Positions 1 through 7,199 of a DNA stretch of 64,000 bases are shown in pieces. A program made the position numbers and the translations under genes. How positions within the stretch are numbered: the first letter of the stretch is position 1; each line of letters starts with the position of its first letter. Source of the stretch: Gallionella sp. (GTDB lineage: Bacteria; Pseudomonadota; Gammaproteobacteria; Burkholderiales; Gallionellaceae); assembly GCA_023259035.1 (NCBI GenBank), contig JAHFRA010000010.1:27489-91488 (forward strand), read 5' to 3'. Under the pieces are notes generated by a model. It saw nothing but the letters and a program-made list of their open reading frames with translations, was not told the DNA's origin and made no database searches.

Positions 1-23
1 ACAATAGGCAGGAGCATCCTACT

Positions 24-818
24 CTATTTCTTCACTCCTATATGCTTCAGCGATGCCACTATCTCCTGACCCTCCGGGCTTAGGGCAAAAGCAACAAAGG
101 CCTTGGTATCATTGTTTGCATCTGCCTTTGTGACAACGTTATAGTCCTGATAGAAGTCGTATTTTGAAGGGAAAGTTTTCTCGTCAGGCAGGTACCCGTT
201 TACCGTCAGAACCTTGACATTAGAGCTTTCATAGCCGTAAACCTGAAGCCCCATAGCACCTTCATTGTCCTCAACCAGCTTGTTGGTTCCTGCCACGGGA
301 TTTCCCGGCTTCTCGGGTGTCAGCCTTTTTATATCCTTGCCGAATGGGGCGGACCTTTTGGCAAAAATTGTGGTTGTGCAGGGCTGCAGGAGGACATTCT
401 GTATTTCCAGATCGCTACCACCGACTTCTTTCCAGTTCTTTATCTTGCCCGAAAGAATATCTTTGAGTTGCTGTAGTTTCAGGTCGTTCACCGGGTTTTT
501 CTGGTTAACCACTACAACCGTGGGCGCCTTGGCTATAACTGTGTTAACGGTTCCATCCGGAAGATATGCAAGCACCACTTCATGGGTGCTTACACCGATA
601 TTGACATCCCCCTGGCTGGCCTTGTAAATGCCGGAGGCGCAAGATGCTGTGTCGATCTTCACCTCTTTCCCGGTCTTCTTTGTAAACGCTTCCCCCAACT
701 TTTGAGCTAAAGGCGCAGTGCATGGATCACCGGCAATGGTGACAACCTCTACAGCCATCGCGCTCCGTACACCTATCATTGAGAAAAGCAATGTTGCAAC
801 ATATGCAAGTTTCTTCAT
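24..818 (-). CDS. PstS-like periplasmic substrate-binding protein
   Basis: The 264-residue product starts with a signal peptide (MKKLAYVATLLFSMIG, cleavage near AMA-VE) followed by a PBP-like fold of the phosphate/tungstate-binding type, with a TIAGDP start, a GVSTHE strand and the C-terminal AFVAFALSPEGQ helix typical of PstS-like proteins. I chose the ATG at 818 because AGGATGG lies seven bases upstream; an in-frame GTG at 842 is also possible. It is the last gene of the leftward operon, 129 bp after the AhpD-like gene. No ABC permease or ATPase follows inside the window, so the ligand and any transport role are unknown. It may be an orphan binding protein serving the thiol/sulfur genes upstream. 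Confidence 0.75.
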   Translation of the reverse strand: MKKLAYVATLLFSMIGVRSAMAVEVVTIAGDPCTAPLAQKLGEAFTKKTGKEVKIDTASCASGIYKASQGDVNIGVSTHEVVLAYLPDGTVNTVIAKAPTVVVVNQKNPVNDLKLQQLKDILSGKIKNWKEVGGSDLEIQNVLLQPCTTTIFAKRSAPFGKDIKRLTPEKPGNPVAGTNKLVEDNEGAMGLQVYGYESSNVKVLTVNGYLPDEKTFPSKYDFYQDYNVVTKADANNDTKAFVAFALSPEGQEIVASLKHIGVKK

Positions 819-947
819 AACCATCCTATTCAAAAAATTCACATGCGTGTCTGATATTTAAATTGTTGCTTGGTTCCCAGCCAGTGTTTTTTTGATTTTC
901 AGGATAGGCAACGAGCAGTTCATGCAGCTTATGTTCAGTTAGCCGCT

Positions 948-1304
948 TTATTTACCGGCAAAATCTTTCTCAAACTCGTTGAGAGCGGCAATCAGCAGCG
1001 AAGCAGATGCTCCCAATACCGGGCCTCCTCCAAGCATTATGGCCACACCGGAACATTCGAGTATCTCCTGACGTGTGCAACCGGCTTCCAGAGCCTTGTA
1101 GGTGTGAACCGCGATGCAATCTTCACAGCCGGTGTGTACCGATATGCCGATGGCCACCAGTTCCTTTTCACGGACAGTCAGCACTCCTTTGGTCAGCGAT
1201 GCACCGACAAACCCCATCAGAGCTTTAGTCGTTTCAGGGTTTTCATTCATCAGGGCGCCTACGCCATTTTGGAAATTAGTGAGACGTTCGCGAGGGTTAA
1301 ACAT
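948..1304 (-). CDS. AhpD-like / carboxymuconolactone decarboxylase-family protein
   Basis: This 118-residue protein has the AhpD-fold signature: E48, then C60-E-D-C63 and H67 (TGCEDCIAVHTYKALEAG). In AhpD these residues form the redox-active disulfide and proton relay that reduce peroxiredoxin or lipoyl partners. Its length fits the small CMD family. A strong AAGGAG site precedes the ATG at 1304. It sits 37 bp downstream of the MetE-like gene in the same operon, so a thiol- or disulfide-linked redox role is more likely than an aromatic-degradation one. The exact partner cannot be read from the sequence. Confidence 0.85.
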   Translation of the reverse strand: MFNPRERLTNFQNGVGALMNENPETTKALMGFVGASLTKGVLTVREKELVAIGISVHTGCEDCIAVHTYKALEAGCTRQEILECSGVAIMLGGGPVLGASASLLIAALNEFEKDFAGK

Positions 1305-1341
1305 GGTCAGATTCTCCTTAATTAAAATGTTGCTGTTGTGG

Positions 1342-2511
1342 TTATTTATATTCGTTGCGTAGTATGTCCGCCGCCACGCGCATTACGTGCATCTTCTGCG
1401 CCGCGATTTCCGGTGTGTTCATCGGCCTGTCCGAGAATGTGCCGAACCCGCAATCGGAATTGAGGTATATCTGCTCCGGTCGCCGGTATTTGAGAAGCTC
1501 CCGCACTTTATTCACGACGAACTCCACCGTTTCCACCTCCGCCGTGCGGGGATCGACCACGCCGAGGCCGATCTCTTTGTCCTCCGGCAGTTCTGCCAGC
1601 ACATCCATGCTTCCTGCGCGGTCGGTGGCATATTCCAGAACGAGCTGATCCACGTTCATCCTGCTGAAGAATGGAACCAGCGGACCGTAGGCTCCGCGTA
1701 ACAGAACGCTTTCTTTGCGGCTCCAGTTGCCACGGCAGACGTGCAACGCGGTTTTGATTTTCCCGGAGAAACCTTCGACGACGCGGTTGATCAGGTCGAC
1801 GGCAAAATCCAGCTCTTCTTGCGGGCTGCTTTTTTCCGAAAGGGCCGCGCACATGAAGGTGTGGGTTTCGTTCGGCCCGGCGAAGGCCACTTCGGTCAGC
1901 ACCGGTTCGTCAAACTGCACGAACTGGCAACCGTTGTCGCACAGGGCCGCCAGCTCCTCGCGCAGGATGCTGACCACGGCGTTCCCCATCGATTCCTTGT
2001 CGGGATAAAACTTGCTGGAGAGCGACTTTACCCACATCGAGCGCGTCATCAGGTAGGGGCCGGGCAGCGTCATTTTTATAGGTTTGGTCGTCTGCTTCCG
2101 CAGATAGAGGTAGTCGTTCAGCGCCAGCGGATTCCGTCTTTTCAGGTTGCCAATCGCCACCGGGTTCTTGAGTGCGAAAGCCGGTACGTCCAGCGCGCTC
2201 AACAACCGCTCGAACGCAGCCTTGTCTTCGACAAAGTCCAGCATTTCCGCCAGGCTCATCAGGCGCGCGCCTTCGAGGTGTTCAGCGATGAAGGAGAAGA
2301 AACTGTCGCGGCGCTGCTCCCCGTCGCTGACGATCTCCACGCCGGCATCCTCCTGCAGGCGGAGTGCTTCCAGCACCGCCTTGTCGGCGATGGCGTCGAA
2401 TTCTTCTCTGGTTATAGCGCCCTTCTGCTTTTTATGGAGGGCTTTCAGCATGTCACCGGATCGTGGCAGACTGCCAACGACCGTGACGGGAAACAGCGGC
2501 AATGCATTCAT
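1342..2511 (-). CDS. Core MetE-like (cobalamin-independent methionine synthase C-terminal type) methyltransferase
   Basis: The 389-residue protein matches only the catalytic C-terminal half of MetE. Visible motifs are GSLPR (13-17), SDGEQ (62-66), LPGP (149-152) and FDEP (200-203), plus a full set of zinc-ligand candidates: H257 and C259 (LHVCRG), E293 (LEYATD) and C354 (NSDCGFGTF). Full MetE is about 750 residues, and the absent N-terminal half helps bind polyglutamyl folate. Stand-alone core proteins include folate-independent methionine synthases and thiol alkyltransferases, so the methyl donor here is open. AGGAG precedes the ATG. It lies 22 bp after the TusA-OsmC fusion, which suggests an organosulfur or thiol substrate (inference). 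Confidence 0.8.
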   Translation of the reverse strand: MNALPLFPVTVVGSLPRSGDMLKALHKKQKGAITREEFDAIADKAVLEALRLQEDAGVEIVSDGEQRRDSFFSFIAEHLEGARLMSLAEMLDFVEDKAAFERLLSALDVPAFALKNPVAIGNLKRRNPLALNDYLYLRKQTTKPIKMTLPGPYLMTRSMWVKSLSSKFYPDKESMGNAVVSILREELAALCDNGCQFVQFDEPVLTEVAFAGPNETHTFMCAALSEKSSPQEELDFAVDLINRVVEGFSGKIKTALHVCRGNWSRKESVLLRGAYGPLVPFFSRMNVDQLVLEYATDRAGSMDVLAELPEDKEIGLGVVDPRTAEVETVEFVVNKVRELLKYRRPEQIYLNSDCGFGTFSDRPMNTPEIAAQKMHVMRVAADILRNEYK

Positions 2512-2533
2512 TATAAAAACTCCTGATTTCTTT

Positions 2534-3283
2534 TCAGTTATAGACGGCCTTCATCCCGATGGAAATATCCGCCTTATGCGCCAGCGTATTGAGGACCGGC
2601 GAGGCAGCAAGTGTTTCCTGCCACAGCTGCTCCAGTATTTCCGGCTCGGCATCGGACTTGACGTATGCTTCGCCGGTGATCGCCTTGAACCCGCTGTGCC
2701 CTTCGGTTTCTGCACCCAGGAAGACAAAGATATTGTCTATCTTCCCGTTGAGGGAAATTTCCACCTGCTCGATCTCGACGTTCCGCCGCGAGGCGCGTAT
2801 CTGCAATCCCATCGCAAGGCAGCTTCCCAGCGCGCCGAGTAGGTATTCCACCGCGCTGGGCGCGTCGTCCTTCACGTCGAAGCTGGCGGGCTGGCCTGCC
2901 GCCCACGAGTGGTTCCGGCAAAACACCTTGGCCTGCATGCCGCCGTTCCAGTACACGCGCGTCCGCCAGACGTATTCGCGAGCCTTCTGGTAATCATCAT
3001 CCGGTTTTTTTCCGCCGCTGCCGCGCTGGACAAAATACTTGCCGTGATTTTCTGCGGGACGCCAGCCGAGGTAGGGATTTTTGGTCATCCGGCACCAGGA
3101 TGGCAGATCTTCTTTAACGCTTATTTCCGTGCTGCGTATTTCGAGGATTTCCCCCTCCGGCACGGCGGTCATCGCCTTGTTGATAATGAGGAGCAATCCC
3201 GACCCGCAGTCGAGGTTGCCCCCTTCGCAGACGTGAATTCGGCCTTCGTCGCCCGGCGGAACGCTAAAGTACTCCTCAGCCAT
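2534..3283 (-). CDS. TusA-like/OsmC fusion protein
   Basis: Two domains can be seen in 249 residues. Residues 13-90 follow the TusA/SirA fold (DCGSGLL, PEGEILEI, DLPSWCRMTKN), but the usual CPxP is replaced by C26-G-S-G. Residues 110-249 are OsmC-like (ALGSCLAMGL around C155). OsmC enzymes use two cysteines; at the position of the second the sequence reads ASPVLNTL, with S228 in place of Cys. This leaves one likely reactive Cys in each domain, so classical peroxidase chemistry is doubtful. The start at 3283 has no clear ribosome site and may be coupled to the DsrE gene ending 20 bases upstream. It is probably a cytoplasmic persulfide or thiol carrier (inference). Confidence 0.8.
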   Translation of the reverse strand: MAEEYFSVPPGDEGRIHVCEGGNLDCGSGLLLIINKAMTAVPEGEILEIRSTEISVKEDLPSWCRMTKNPYLGWRPAENHGKYFVQRGSGGKKPDDDYQKAREYVWRTRVYWNGGMQAKVFCRNHSWAAGQPASFDVKDDAPSAVEYLLGALGSCLAMGLQIRASRRNVEIEQVEISLNGKIDNIFVFLGAETEGHSGFKAITGEAYVKSDAEPEILEQLWQETLAASPVLNTLAHKADISIGMKAVYN

Positions 3284-3302
3284 GGTCGCTACGCTGCCCG
3301 GC

Positions 3303-3662
3303 CTAGTACGTGATGCAGGAACCGCCGGTGGTCAGGAATTCGACTACCTTTGCCCCGCCCACGATGGTCGCGCCTTTGATAAGGTTGGCTTCGTCGATCT
3401 TGCGTTTTTTCACGCACGGCGAGCAGAGGTAAATGGTGCCACCCGCTGCGACGAAATCGTCCATCAGCTTTTTAATCGGGGCGAATCCTTCTTCGTGAAT
3501 GGTGTCCGCATAGCCGGGCACGGCCAGGCGCACGCCTTCCACGCTGAGCCATACCGCAGTCTCAACGCCGGATGCCACCGAGGCGTTGGCTACCACGAAA
3601 CCGACCGTCGCCTTGTCGGTGTTGTCCTTGGAATGGGGGATGCTGATCATCAATTTTGACAT
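3303..3662 (-). CDS. DsrE-family sulfur-carrier protein
   Basis: The 119-residue protein has the DsrE/DsrF-like fold with the motif IYLCSPCVKKRKI (C80, C83) and a third cysteine at C116 near the C-terminus (GGSCITY). Members of the family bind or pass on sulfane sulfur through a conserved Cys. AAAGGAGA lies nine bases before the ATG at 3662. It is flanked by a TusA-like gene (86 bp upstream) and the TusA-OsmC fusion (downstream), the standard DsrE-TusA pairing seen in sulfur trafficking. It is not closely similar by eye to the second DsrE protein at 15906-16298. Confidence 0.85.
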   Translation of the reverse strand: MSKLMISIPHSKDNTDKATVGFVVANASVASGVETAVWLSVEGVRLAVPGYADTIHEEGFAPIKKLMDDFVAAGGTIYLCSPCVKKRKIDEANLIKGATIVGGAKVVEFLTTGGSCITY

Positions 3663-3748
3663 GTTTTGGTTCTCCTTTAAGTTGTAAATATCGGCTGCTC
3701 ATGCTGTTGTTCTCACCGCGCGCCGAACCAACGCGGTGCCATTTGCTA

Positions 3749-3997
3749 TTAAGCTTTCTTTTTAATGTAGTAAAACGCGTTGCCTTCTCCGCAAGGGCCG
3801 GCGAGCAGCTCGTTCTTTGTCATCCGGCACCAAGCGGGGATATCGTTTTGCGCTCCTGTGTCCAGCGCGTGCACCTCCAATACCTGCCCGCCCCCAACGG
3901 TTTTCATTTTTATCATGAGGCTGATCGCCAGATCGCCGCACCCTTTATTTCCCAAGTCCAGCACGACATCCGGTTTGATATTGATCTGTTCCGCCAT
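3749..3997 (-). CDS. TusA-like protein with CGDL in place of CPxP
   Basis: This 82-residue protein follows the TusA fold: LDLGNKGCGDL, then GGGQVLEVHALD, then NDIPAWCRMTKNEL. The catalytic Cys20 is kept, but the CPxP signature is CGDL, so it is an atypical member. Its WCRMTKN segment matches the one in the TusA-OsmC fusion downstream, which suggests that the two TusA-like domains are related copies. GGAGG precedes the ATG at 3997. It is the first sizeable gene of the leftward operon and lies next to the duplicated leader. The likely role is sulfane-sulfur or thiol handling in the cytoplasm (inference). Confidence 0.75.
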   Translation of the reverse strand: MAEQINIKPDVVLDLGNKGCGDLAISLMIKMKTVGGGQVLEVHALDTGAQNDIPAWCRMTKNELLAGPCGEGNAFYYIKKKA

Positions 3998-4091
3998 TTA
4001 TTTATTCCTCCCAAAAGACGAACCGTTTATTTACAGGGCGGTTCAGCACGCCGTAACGAAACATGAGCGCCGTCCCCATTGTTTAATGCGC

Positions 4092-4160
4092 TCACAGGAA
4101 AAACCGCTCGTCCTTGTCCAGCGCGTTTGATAAGGCGGCGAATTTTTCAAGATGAGACAT
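4092..4160 (-). CDS. Possible 22-residue leader peptide
   Basis: A short frame, MSHLEKFAALSNALDKDERF and two more residues, starts just outside the left palindrome arm and ends 95 bp before the TusA-like start. There is no strong ribosome site. A second 20-codon frame, with ATG at 4064, overlaps the TusA ribosome site. Either could be a regulatory leader, or both could be chance frames. Confidence 0.2.
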   Translation of the reverse strand: MSHLEKFAALSNALDKDERFFL

Positions 4161-4170
4161 AGCTACCCCG

Positions 4171-4533
4171 GTCAAAAACAAAACAGGGCGCGGCCAGAAC
4201 TTGCCAGGAAAAAACAGATATGAGAAAAGTTACGCCAAACCCCGTAATGGAATTCGCGCGTATGGAAAGCTCTTGAAACCCGGGTACGCGATTGGTTCAT
4301 CGTGAACGGTTGAGCTTCGCACCTCATAGGATCTGCTGACCTGCTCGCTGGCAGCGCTTTGATACGGTACATTCCGCCGCATTCGAACCAGGTCAACCAC
4401 ACACTGGCCGTCAGACCCGATTCACCTTTCAACAAGAAGATAAATACGGCGTTACGGCAAGCCAACCAGAATCCAATACGACAGCGGATAAAAGATTAAC
4501 AGATTTGTAACGAATTTTGTTGGGAATTTTAAC
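4171..4533 (-). repeat. Left arm of large imperfect inverted repeat
   Basis: This arm is the reverse complement of 4735-5095. Its 108-bp block at 4312-4419 matches 4851-4958 with about two mismatches, and 4171-4262 matches 5005-5095 with several. Segments between these blocks (about 4263-4311 and 4420-4447) do not match, while an AT-rich inner part (4470-4533) matches loosely. A 97-codon frame inside (4172-4465) is not conserved in the other arm. The outer end faces the leftward operon. The 200-bp loop, 4534-4734, has no gene I can support. Confidence 0.9.
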
Positions 4534-4734
4534 CGGGTGAATGTATCCCACCCAAAAGCCCACAAGCCAATGGGCGCGTGGGGTATACCGAGCAGACCTT
4601 AATGCAGTGCAGCGGAATCCGGGGGATGTTTGAGATGTTGAATCCCGGATTGTATTCGGGCTACGCTAACTTGATTATCGCCAAAAAGGCGCCGGTACCG
4701 CCTCATCCCGCTCGCATCCAGCACCTTTGGGAAT

Positions 4735-5095
4735 TAATTTAAAATTACCAACAAAACTCATTTTAATTTTGTTAACATTCGTTCTGCTGTCGAATTAGTC
4801 CTTGGTTGGCTCGCCGTAACGCCAACTTGTTTTCCTTCTGGAAAACGAGTCGGGTCTGACGGCCAGTGTGTGGCTGACCTGGTTCGAATGCGACGGAATG
4901 TACCGTATCAAAGCGCTGCCAGCGAGCAGGTCAGCAGATCCTATGAGGTGCGAAGCTCCGTCGGCTGATTGCGACTAATTGTCGCAAGCGGTTAGAGTTG
5001 TCTGTACGCGCGAATTCCGTAACGGGGTTTGGCGTAGCTTTTCTCATATCTGTCTTTCCTAGCAAGTTCTGGCCGCGCCCTGTTTTGTTTTTGAC
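4735..5095 (+). repeat. Right arm of large imperfect inverted repeat
   Basis: This is the partner of 4171-4533, reading outward toward the rightward gene set. It ends in TTTTTGACAAGG just before the small frame at 5108. With the left arm it makes a roughly 930-bp palindrome with a 200-bp centre. The divergent mid-segments inside otherwise near-identical arms point to an old duplication in which some blocks stayed under selection or were kept alike by gene conversion. Confidence 0.9.
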
Positions 5096-5107
5096 AAGGG
5101 GGGGTTG

Positions 5108-5290
5108 ATGTTTTCATTTATTCGGCTGCTGCGCAGGCTCGTGTTCCCAAATTTTCGTTTTGACTCTGCTCCCCGGTTTATGGATGTGCAGAGCGTGATG
5201 TCTGCCGTTGGCGGCAGCAGGCTCGTCGAGTTCATAAGCTCAGGCTACCGGAGCGTTGGTTGCGGTACGCAGCGGAGGGTCGCCTCATGA
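5108..5290 (+). CDS. Small hypothetical protein, possibly coupled to the next gene
   Basis: The 60-residue frame begins at ATG 5108, behind a run of G (AAGGGGGGG) that could serve as ribosome site, and ends in TGA overlapping the next gene's ATG (ATGA at 5287-5290). That overlap suggests translational coupling. The product is basic at both ends (FIRLLRRLVF near the start) and I recognise no family. It may only be a translated leader. Confidence 0.35.
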   Translation: MFSFIRLLRRLVFPNFRFDSAPRFMDVQSVMSAVGGSRLVEFISSGYRSVGCGTQRRVAS

Positions 5291-5883
5291 TTCCATATCG
5301 CCTGATGGTGGTTGCATTCCTCGTCGCAATGCTCGCCTACACGGGGCTGGGTCGGGCCACATTTACCGTTCCAGATTCTCCGGAGGCGGCAGCGGCTTGC
5401 GGTTTTACCGGTGACGATTTTGACGCATCGGGCCAGATCGAAGCCACACCGACAGAGGCGTGGTGGATGAGTTTTGTCCGCAAGCAGGAATATTGGAACG
5501 CAATAAGCGCAGGGCTTGCAGGAGCTTTCATCGCTTTTGTGATTTCTGCCGCGCGGCGTCTCGGCGCGGGAGTCGCCTCCGGCGCCGTCGTGGGCGGCGG
5601 ACTGCTGGCTTTTTTGACGGTATGTCTGGGCTGTCTTGCCCCGGTGCTATCCGTGGTCGGGATCGGTATCGGCGGCAGCATGCTGGCGGGCTTTCCAAAA
5701 TGGCTGATGGCGCTCATCACACTGCTGCTGACAGGAGGAGGCACACTGTATCTGTCCCGGCGGCTCGCCGCCTGTCCCTTGAAGCCTTCGCAGTGTGGCA
5801 AACCCACAGAGAAAGAGAATAAAGAGTGCTGCAAAACCACAGCCAATCAAGGGTGCGGGACAGGAAAACCTACCCAAGAATAG
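5287..5883 (+). CDS. Cys-rich inner-membrane protein of unknown function
   Basis: The 198-residue product has an N-terminal hydrophobic segment (about 5-22), a short extracytoplasmic part with C38, then three membrane segments (about 72-90, 98-125, 135-155). C113-L-G-C116 lies inside the third helix. The tail is hydrophilic and Cys-rich: C163, C170, C181, C182, C190. Intramembrane Cys plus a Cys-rich tail recalls thiol-transfer or metal-transport proteins such as MerT or DsbD, but I cannot assign it to either. GGAGGG precedes the ATG. It is the first well-supported gene of the rightward set, next to a DsbC-like gene. Confidence 0.7.
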   Translation: MIPYRLMVVAFLVAMLAYTGLGRATFTVPDSPEAAAACGFTGDDFDASGQIEATPTEAWWMSFVRKQEYWNAISAGLAGAFIAFVISAARRLGAGVASGAVVGGGLLAFLTVCLGCLAPVLSVVGIGIGGSMLAGFPKWLMALITLLLTGGGTLYLSRRLAACPLKPSQCGKPTEKENKECCKTTANQGCGTGKPTQE

Positions 5884-5884
5884 A

Positions 5885-5914
5885 AGCAGAAAGGCGGGGC
5901 AGCGCCGTTCTGCT
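5885..5914 (+). other. Intergenic hairpin
   Basis: AGCAGAA and TTCTGCT, extended inward by GGCG/CGCC, form a strong stem just after the Cys-rich membrane protein gene. No T-run follows, so it is more likely an mRNA processing or stability element than an intrinsic terminator. Confidence 0.45.
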
Positions 5915-6021
5915 GCATGCAAAAGGTTGCCGTCTTAAACCTGGCGCATTATTGGCTTGACGGAGATGTCCACTGTGCTGGACTTTATTTATTAAAAACT
6001 AAAATGAAGGAGAGAATTCAA

Positions 6022-7143
6022 ATGAGGAAACAGTTAATCGGTGTTGGGGGGGCGGCTATGATGCTTGTGGCTGCAAGTGGTGTTCATGCGGGACAAGGTT
6101 GTTCATCCATAACGGACTACAGTTCGACTTGGGCTGTTTCGGGAGCAGACGCAGAATCTCTTGATCTGTTGGGTGCAAGTGAGAACAAGATGCCTTGGCG
6201 GATGAGCCTGGATTACTCGTACGTTAATGCCAACCAGTTGATCATGGGTTCAAATAGAATAAGTTCGGGGCCTTTAGGGGAAACGTGGATCAAAACCGGC
6301 GTCACTGCAGCAGGCGGCGACACTGGAATAGGTGTGGGAGTCAGAAACCGCTATCAGAAAACCGTATTGGGGGTTTCTTACGATTTTTCCAGCAGGCTGA
6401 TGGCGGGGGTATCGATTCCTTACGTCAACAACGAAAGATGGGAGGATCATCATCACATGAGCGACTATACCGCCAAGGGTATAGGAGATATCACTATTTA
6501 TGGAAGATACTGGATGAAGCAGGAAAAAGATGGCTTCAACACCTATATCGAGGCGGCGCTTGGTCTTCCTACCGGGACGTCCAATGCGAACTTTACATCC
6601 ACCCCGCAGTCAGTTGCGCCACCTAACACTGTAACTCAACCCAAAGCAGGTTATATCCAGCTAGGCTTGGGCCAATACGTTCCGACCATTGCGGCAGGTT
6701 TTGAAACAAATCTCCTGGAAAAAACTTCGCTGTTCGGACGGGCTCAGTTCAGCGACCCTCTGGGAGAAAATAATGTCGGCTATCGATCACAGAGCACACT
6801 CATGACAAACATAGGTGCGTCTCACACTTTTGCAGCGGGGAATCAAAGCGTATGGGGAGTGTCCGGGCAGTTCAACTATATTTTTGCCCGGTTCAGAAAG
6901 GATACCAAGACGGCACTCACTATTACCCCAGGCACTGGTGTGATTACGGCTCAAACTCCTGGCGTGGAAGCCGTGAATACCGGCGGCACATGGCTTGACT
7001 TTCAACCGGGTGTTTTCTACTCACCGGACGGTGGCAAATTGATGTTCACGGCATCGGTACCCCTCAGCGTACATTATCACGTGAATAGTCTTCAGACGTT
7101 CGCCCCTTGGTCATTGAATCTGGGCGTCAGCCAACGATTCTAA
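6022..7143 (+). CDS. Outer-membrane beta-barrel protein (MetA-pathway/FadL-like)
   Basis: This is a 373-residue protein with a clear signal peptide (hydrophobic core 10-22, cleavage near VHA-GQ). The body alternates short amphipathic strands and Gly/Asn/Ser loops and ends in SQRF, the C-terminal Phe that the BAM machinery recognises. Composition and segments such as GIGDITIYGRY and FQPGVFYSPDGG resemble the putative phenol-degradation MetA barrel family, which are probable hydrophobic-solute channels. AAGGAGAG precedes the ATG at 6022; the longer frame from 5917 would hide the signal peptide. Base composition is more AT-rich than most of the window. Confidence 0.7.
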   Translation: MRKQLIGVGGAAMMLVAASGVHAGQGCSSITDYSSTWAVSGADAESLDLLGASENKMPWRMSLDYSYVNANQLIMGSNRISSGPLGETWIKTGVTAAGGDTGIGVGVRNRYQKTVLGVSYDFSSRLMAGVSIPYVNNERWEDHHHMSDYTAKGIGDITIYGRYWMKQEKDGFNTYIEAALGLPTGTSNANFTSTPQSVAPPNTVTQPKAGYIQLGLGQYVPTIAAGFETNLLEKTSLFGRAQFSDPLGENNVGYRSQSTLMTNIGASHTFAAGNQSVWGVSGQFNYIFARFRKDTKTALTITPGTGVITAQTPGVEAVNTGGTWLDFQPGVFYSPDGGKLMFTASVPLSVHYHVNSLQTFAPWSLNLGVSQRF

Positions 7144-7156
7144 TTTGGTTGGGTAA

Positions 7157-7177
7157 ACCCCCGGCCATGCCGGGGGT
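7157..7177 (+). other. GC-rich hairpin between barrel and dsbC-like genes
   Basis: ACCCCCGGC and GCCGGGGGT form a perfect nine-pair stem with a CAT loop, without a following T-run. It could be a 3' stabiliser or a weak terminator inside the gene set. Confidence 0.5.
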
Positions 7178-7199
7178 AAGTTAACCGAAGAGAAGACCA

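Noticed and set aside
4172..4465. 97-codon frame in the left palindrome arm
   Set aside because: The right arm carries the same middle block but breaks the frame soon after it, and the ends are unrelated; it behaves as non-coding repeat.
4880..4895. GGTTCGAATGC in the repeat arms, resembling a tRNA T-loop
   Set aside because: No flanking five-base T-stem, acceptor stem or anticodon arm can be drawn.
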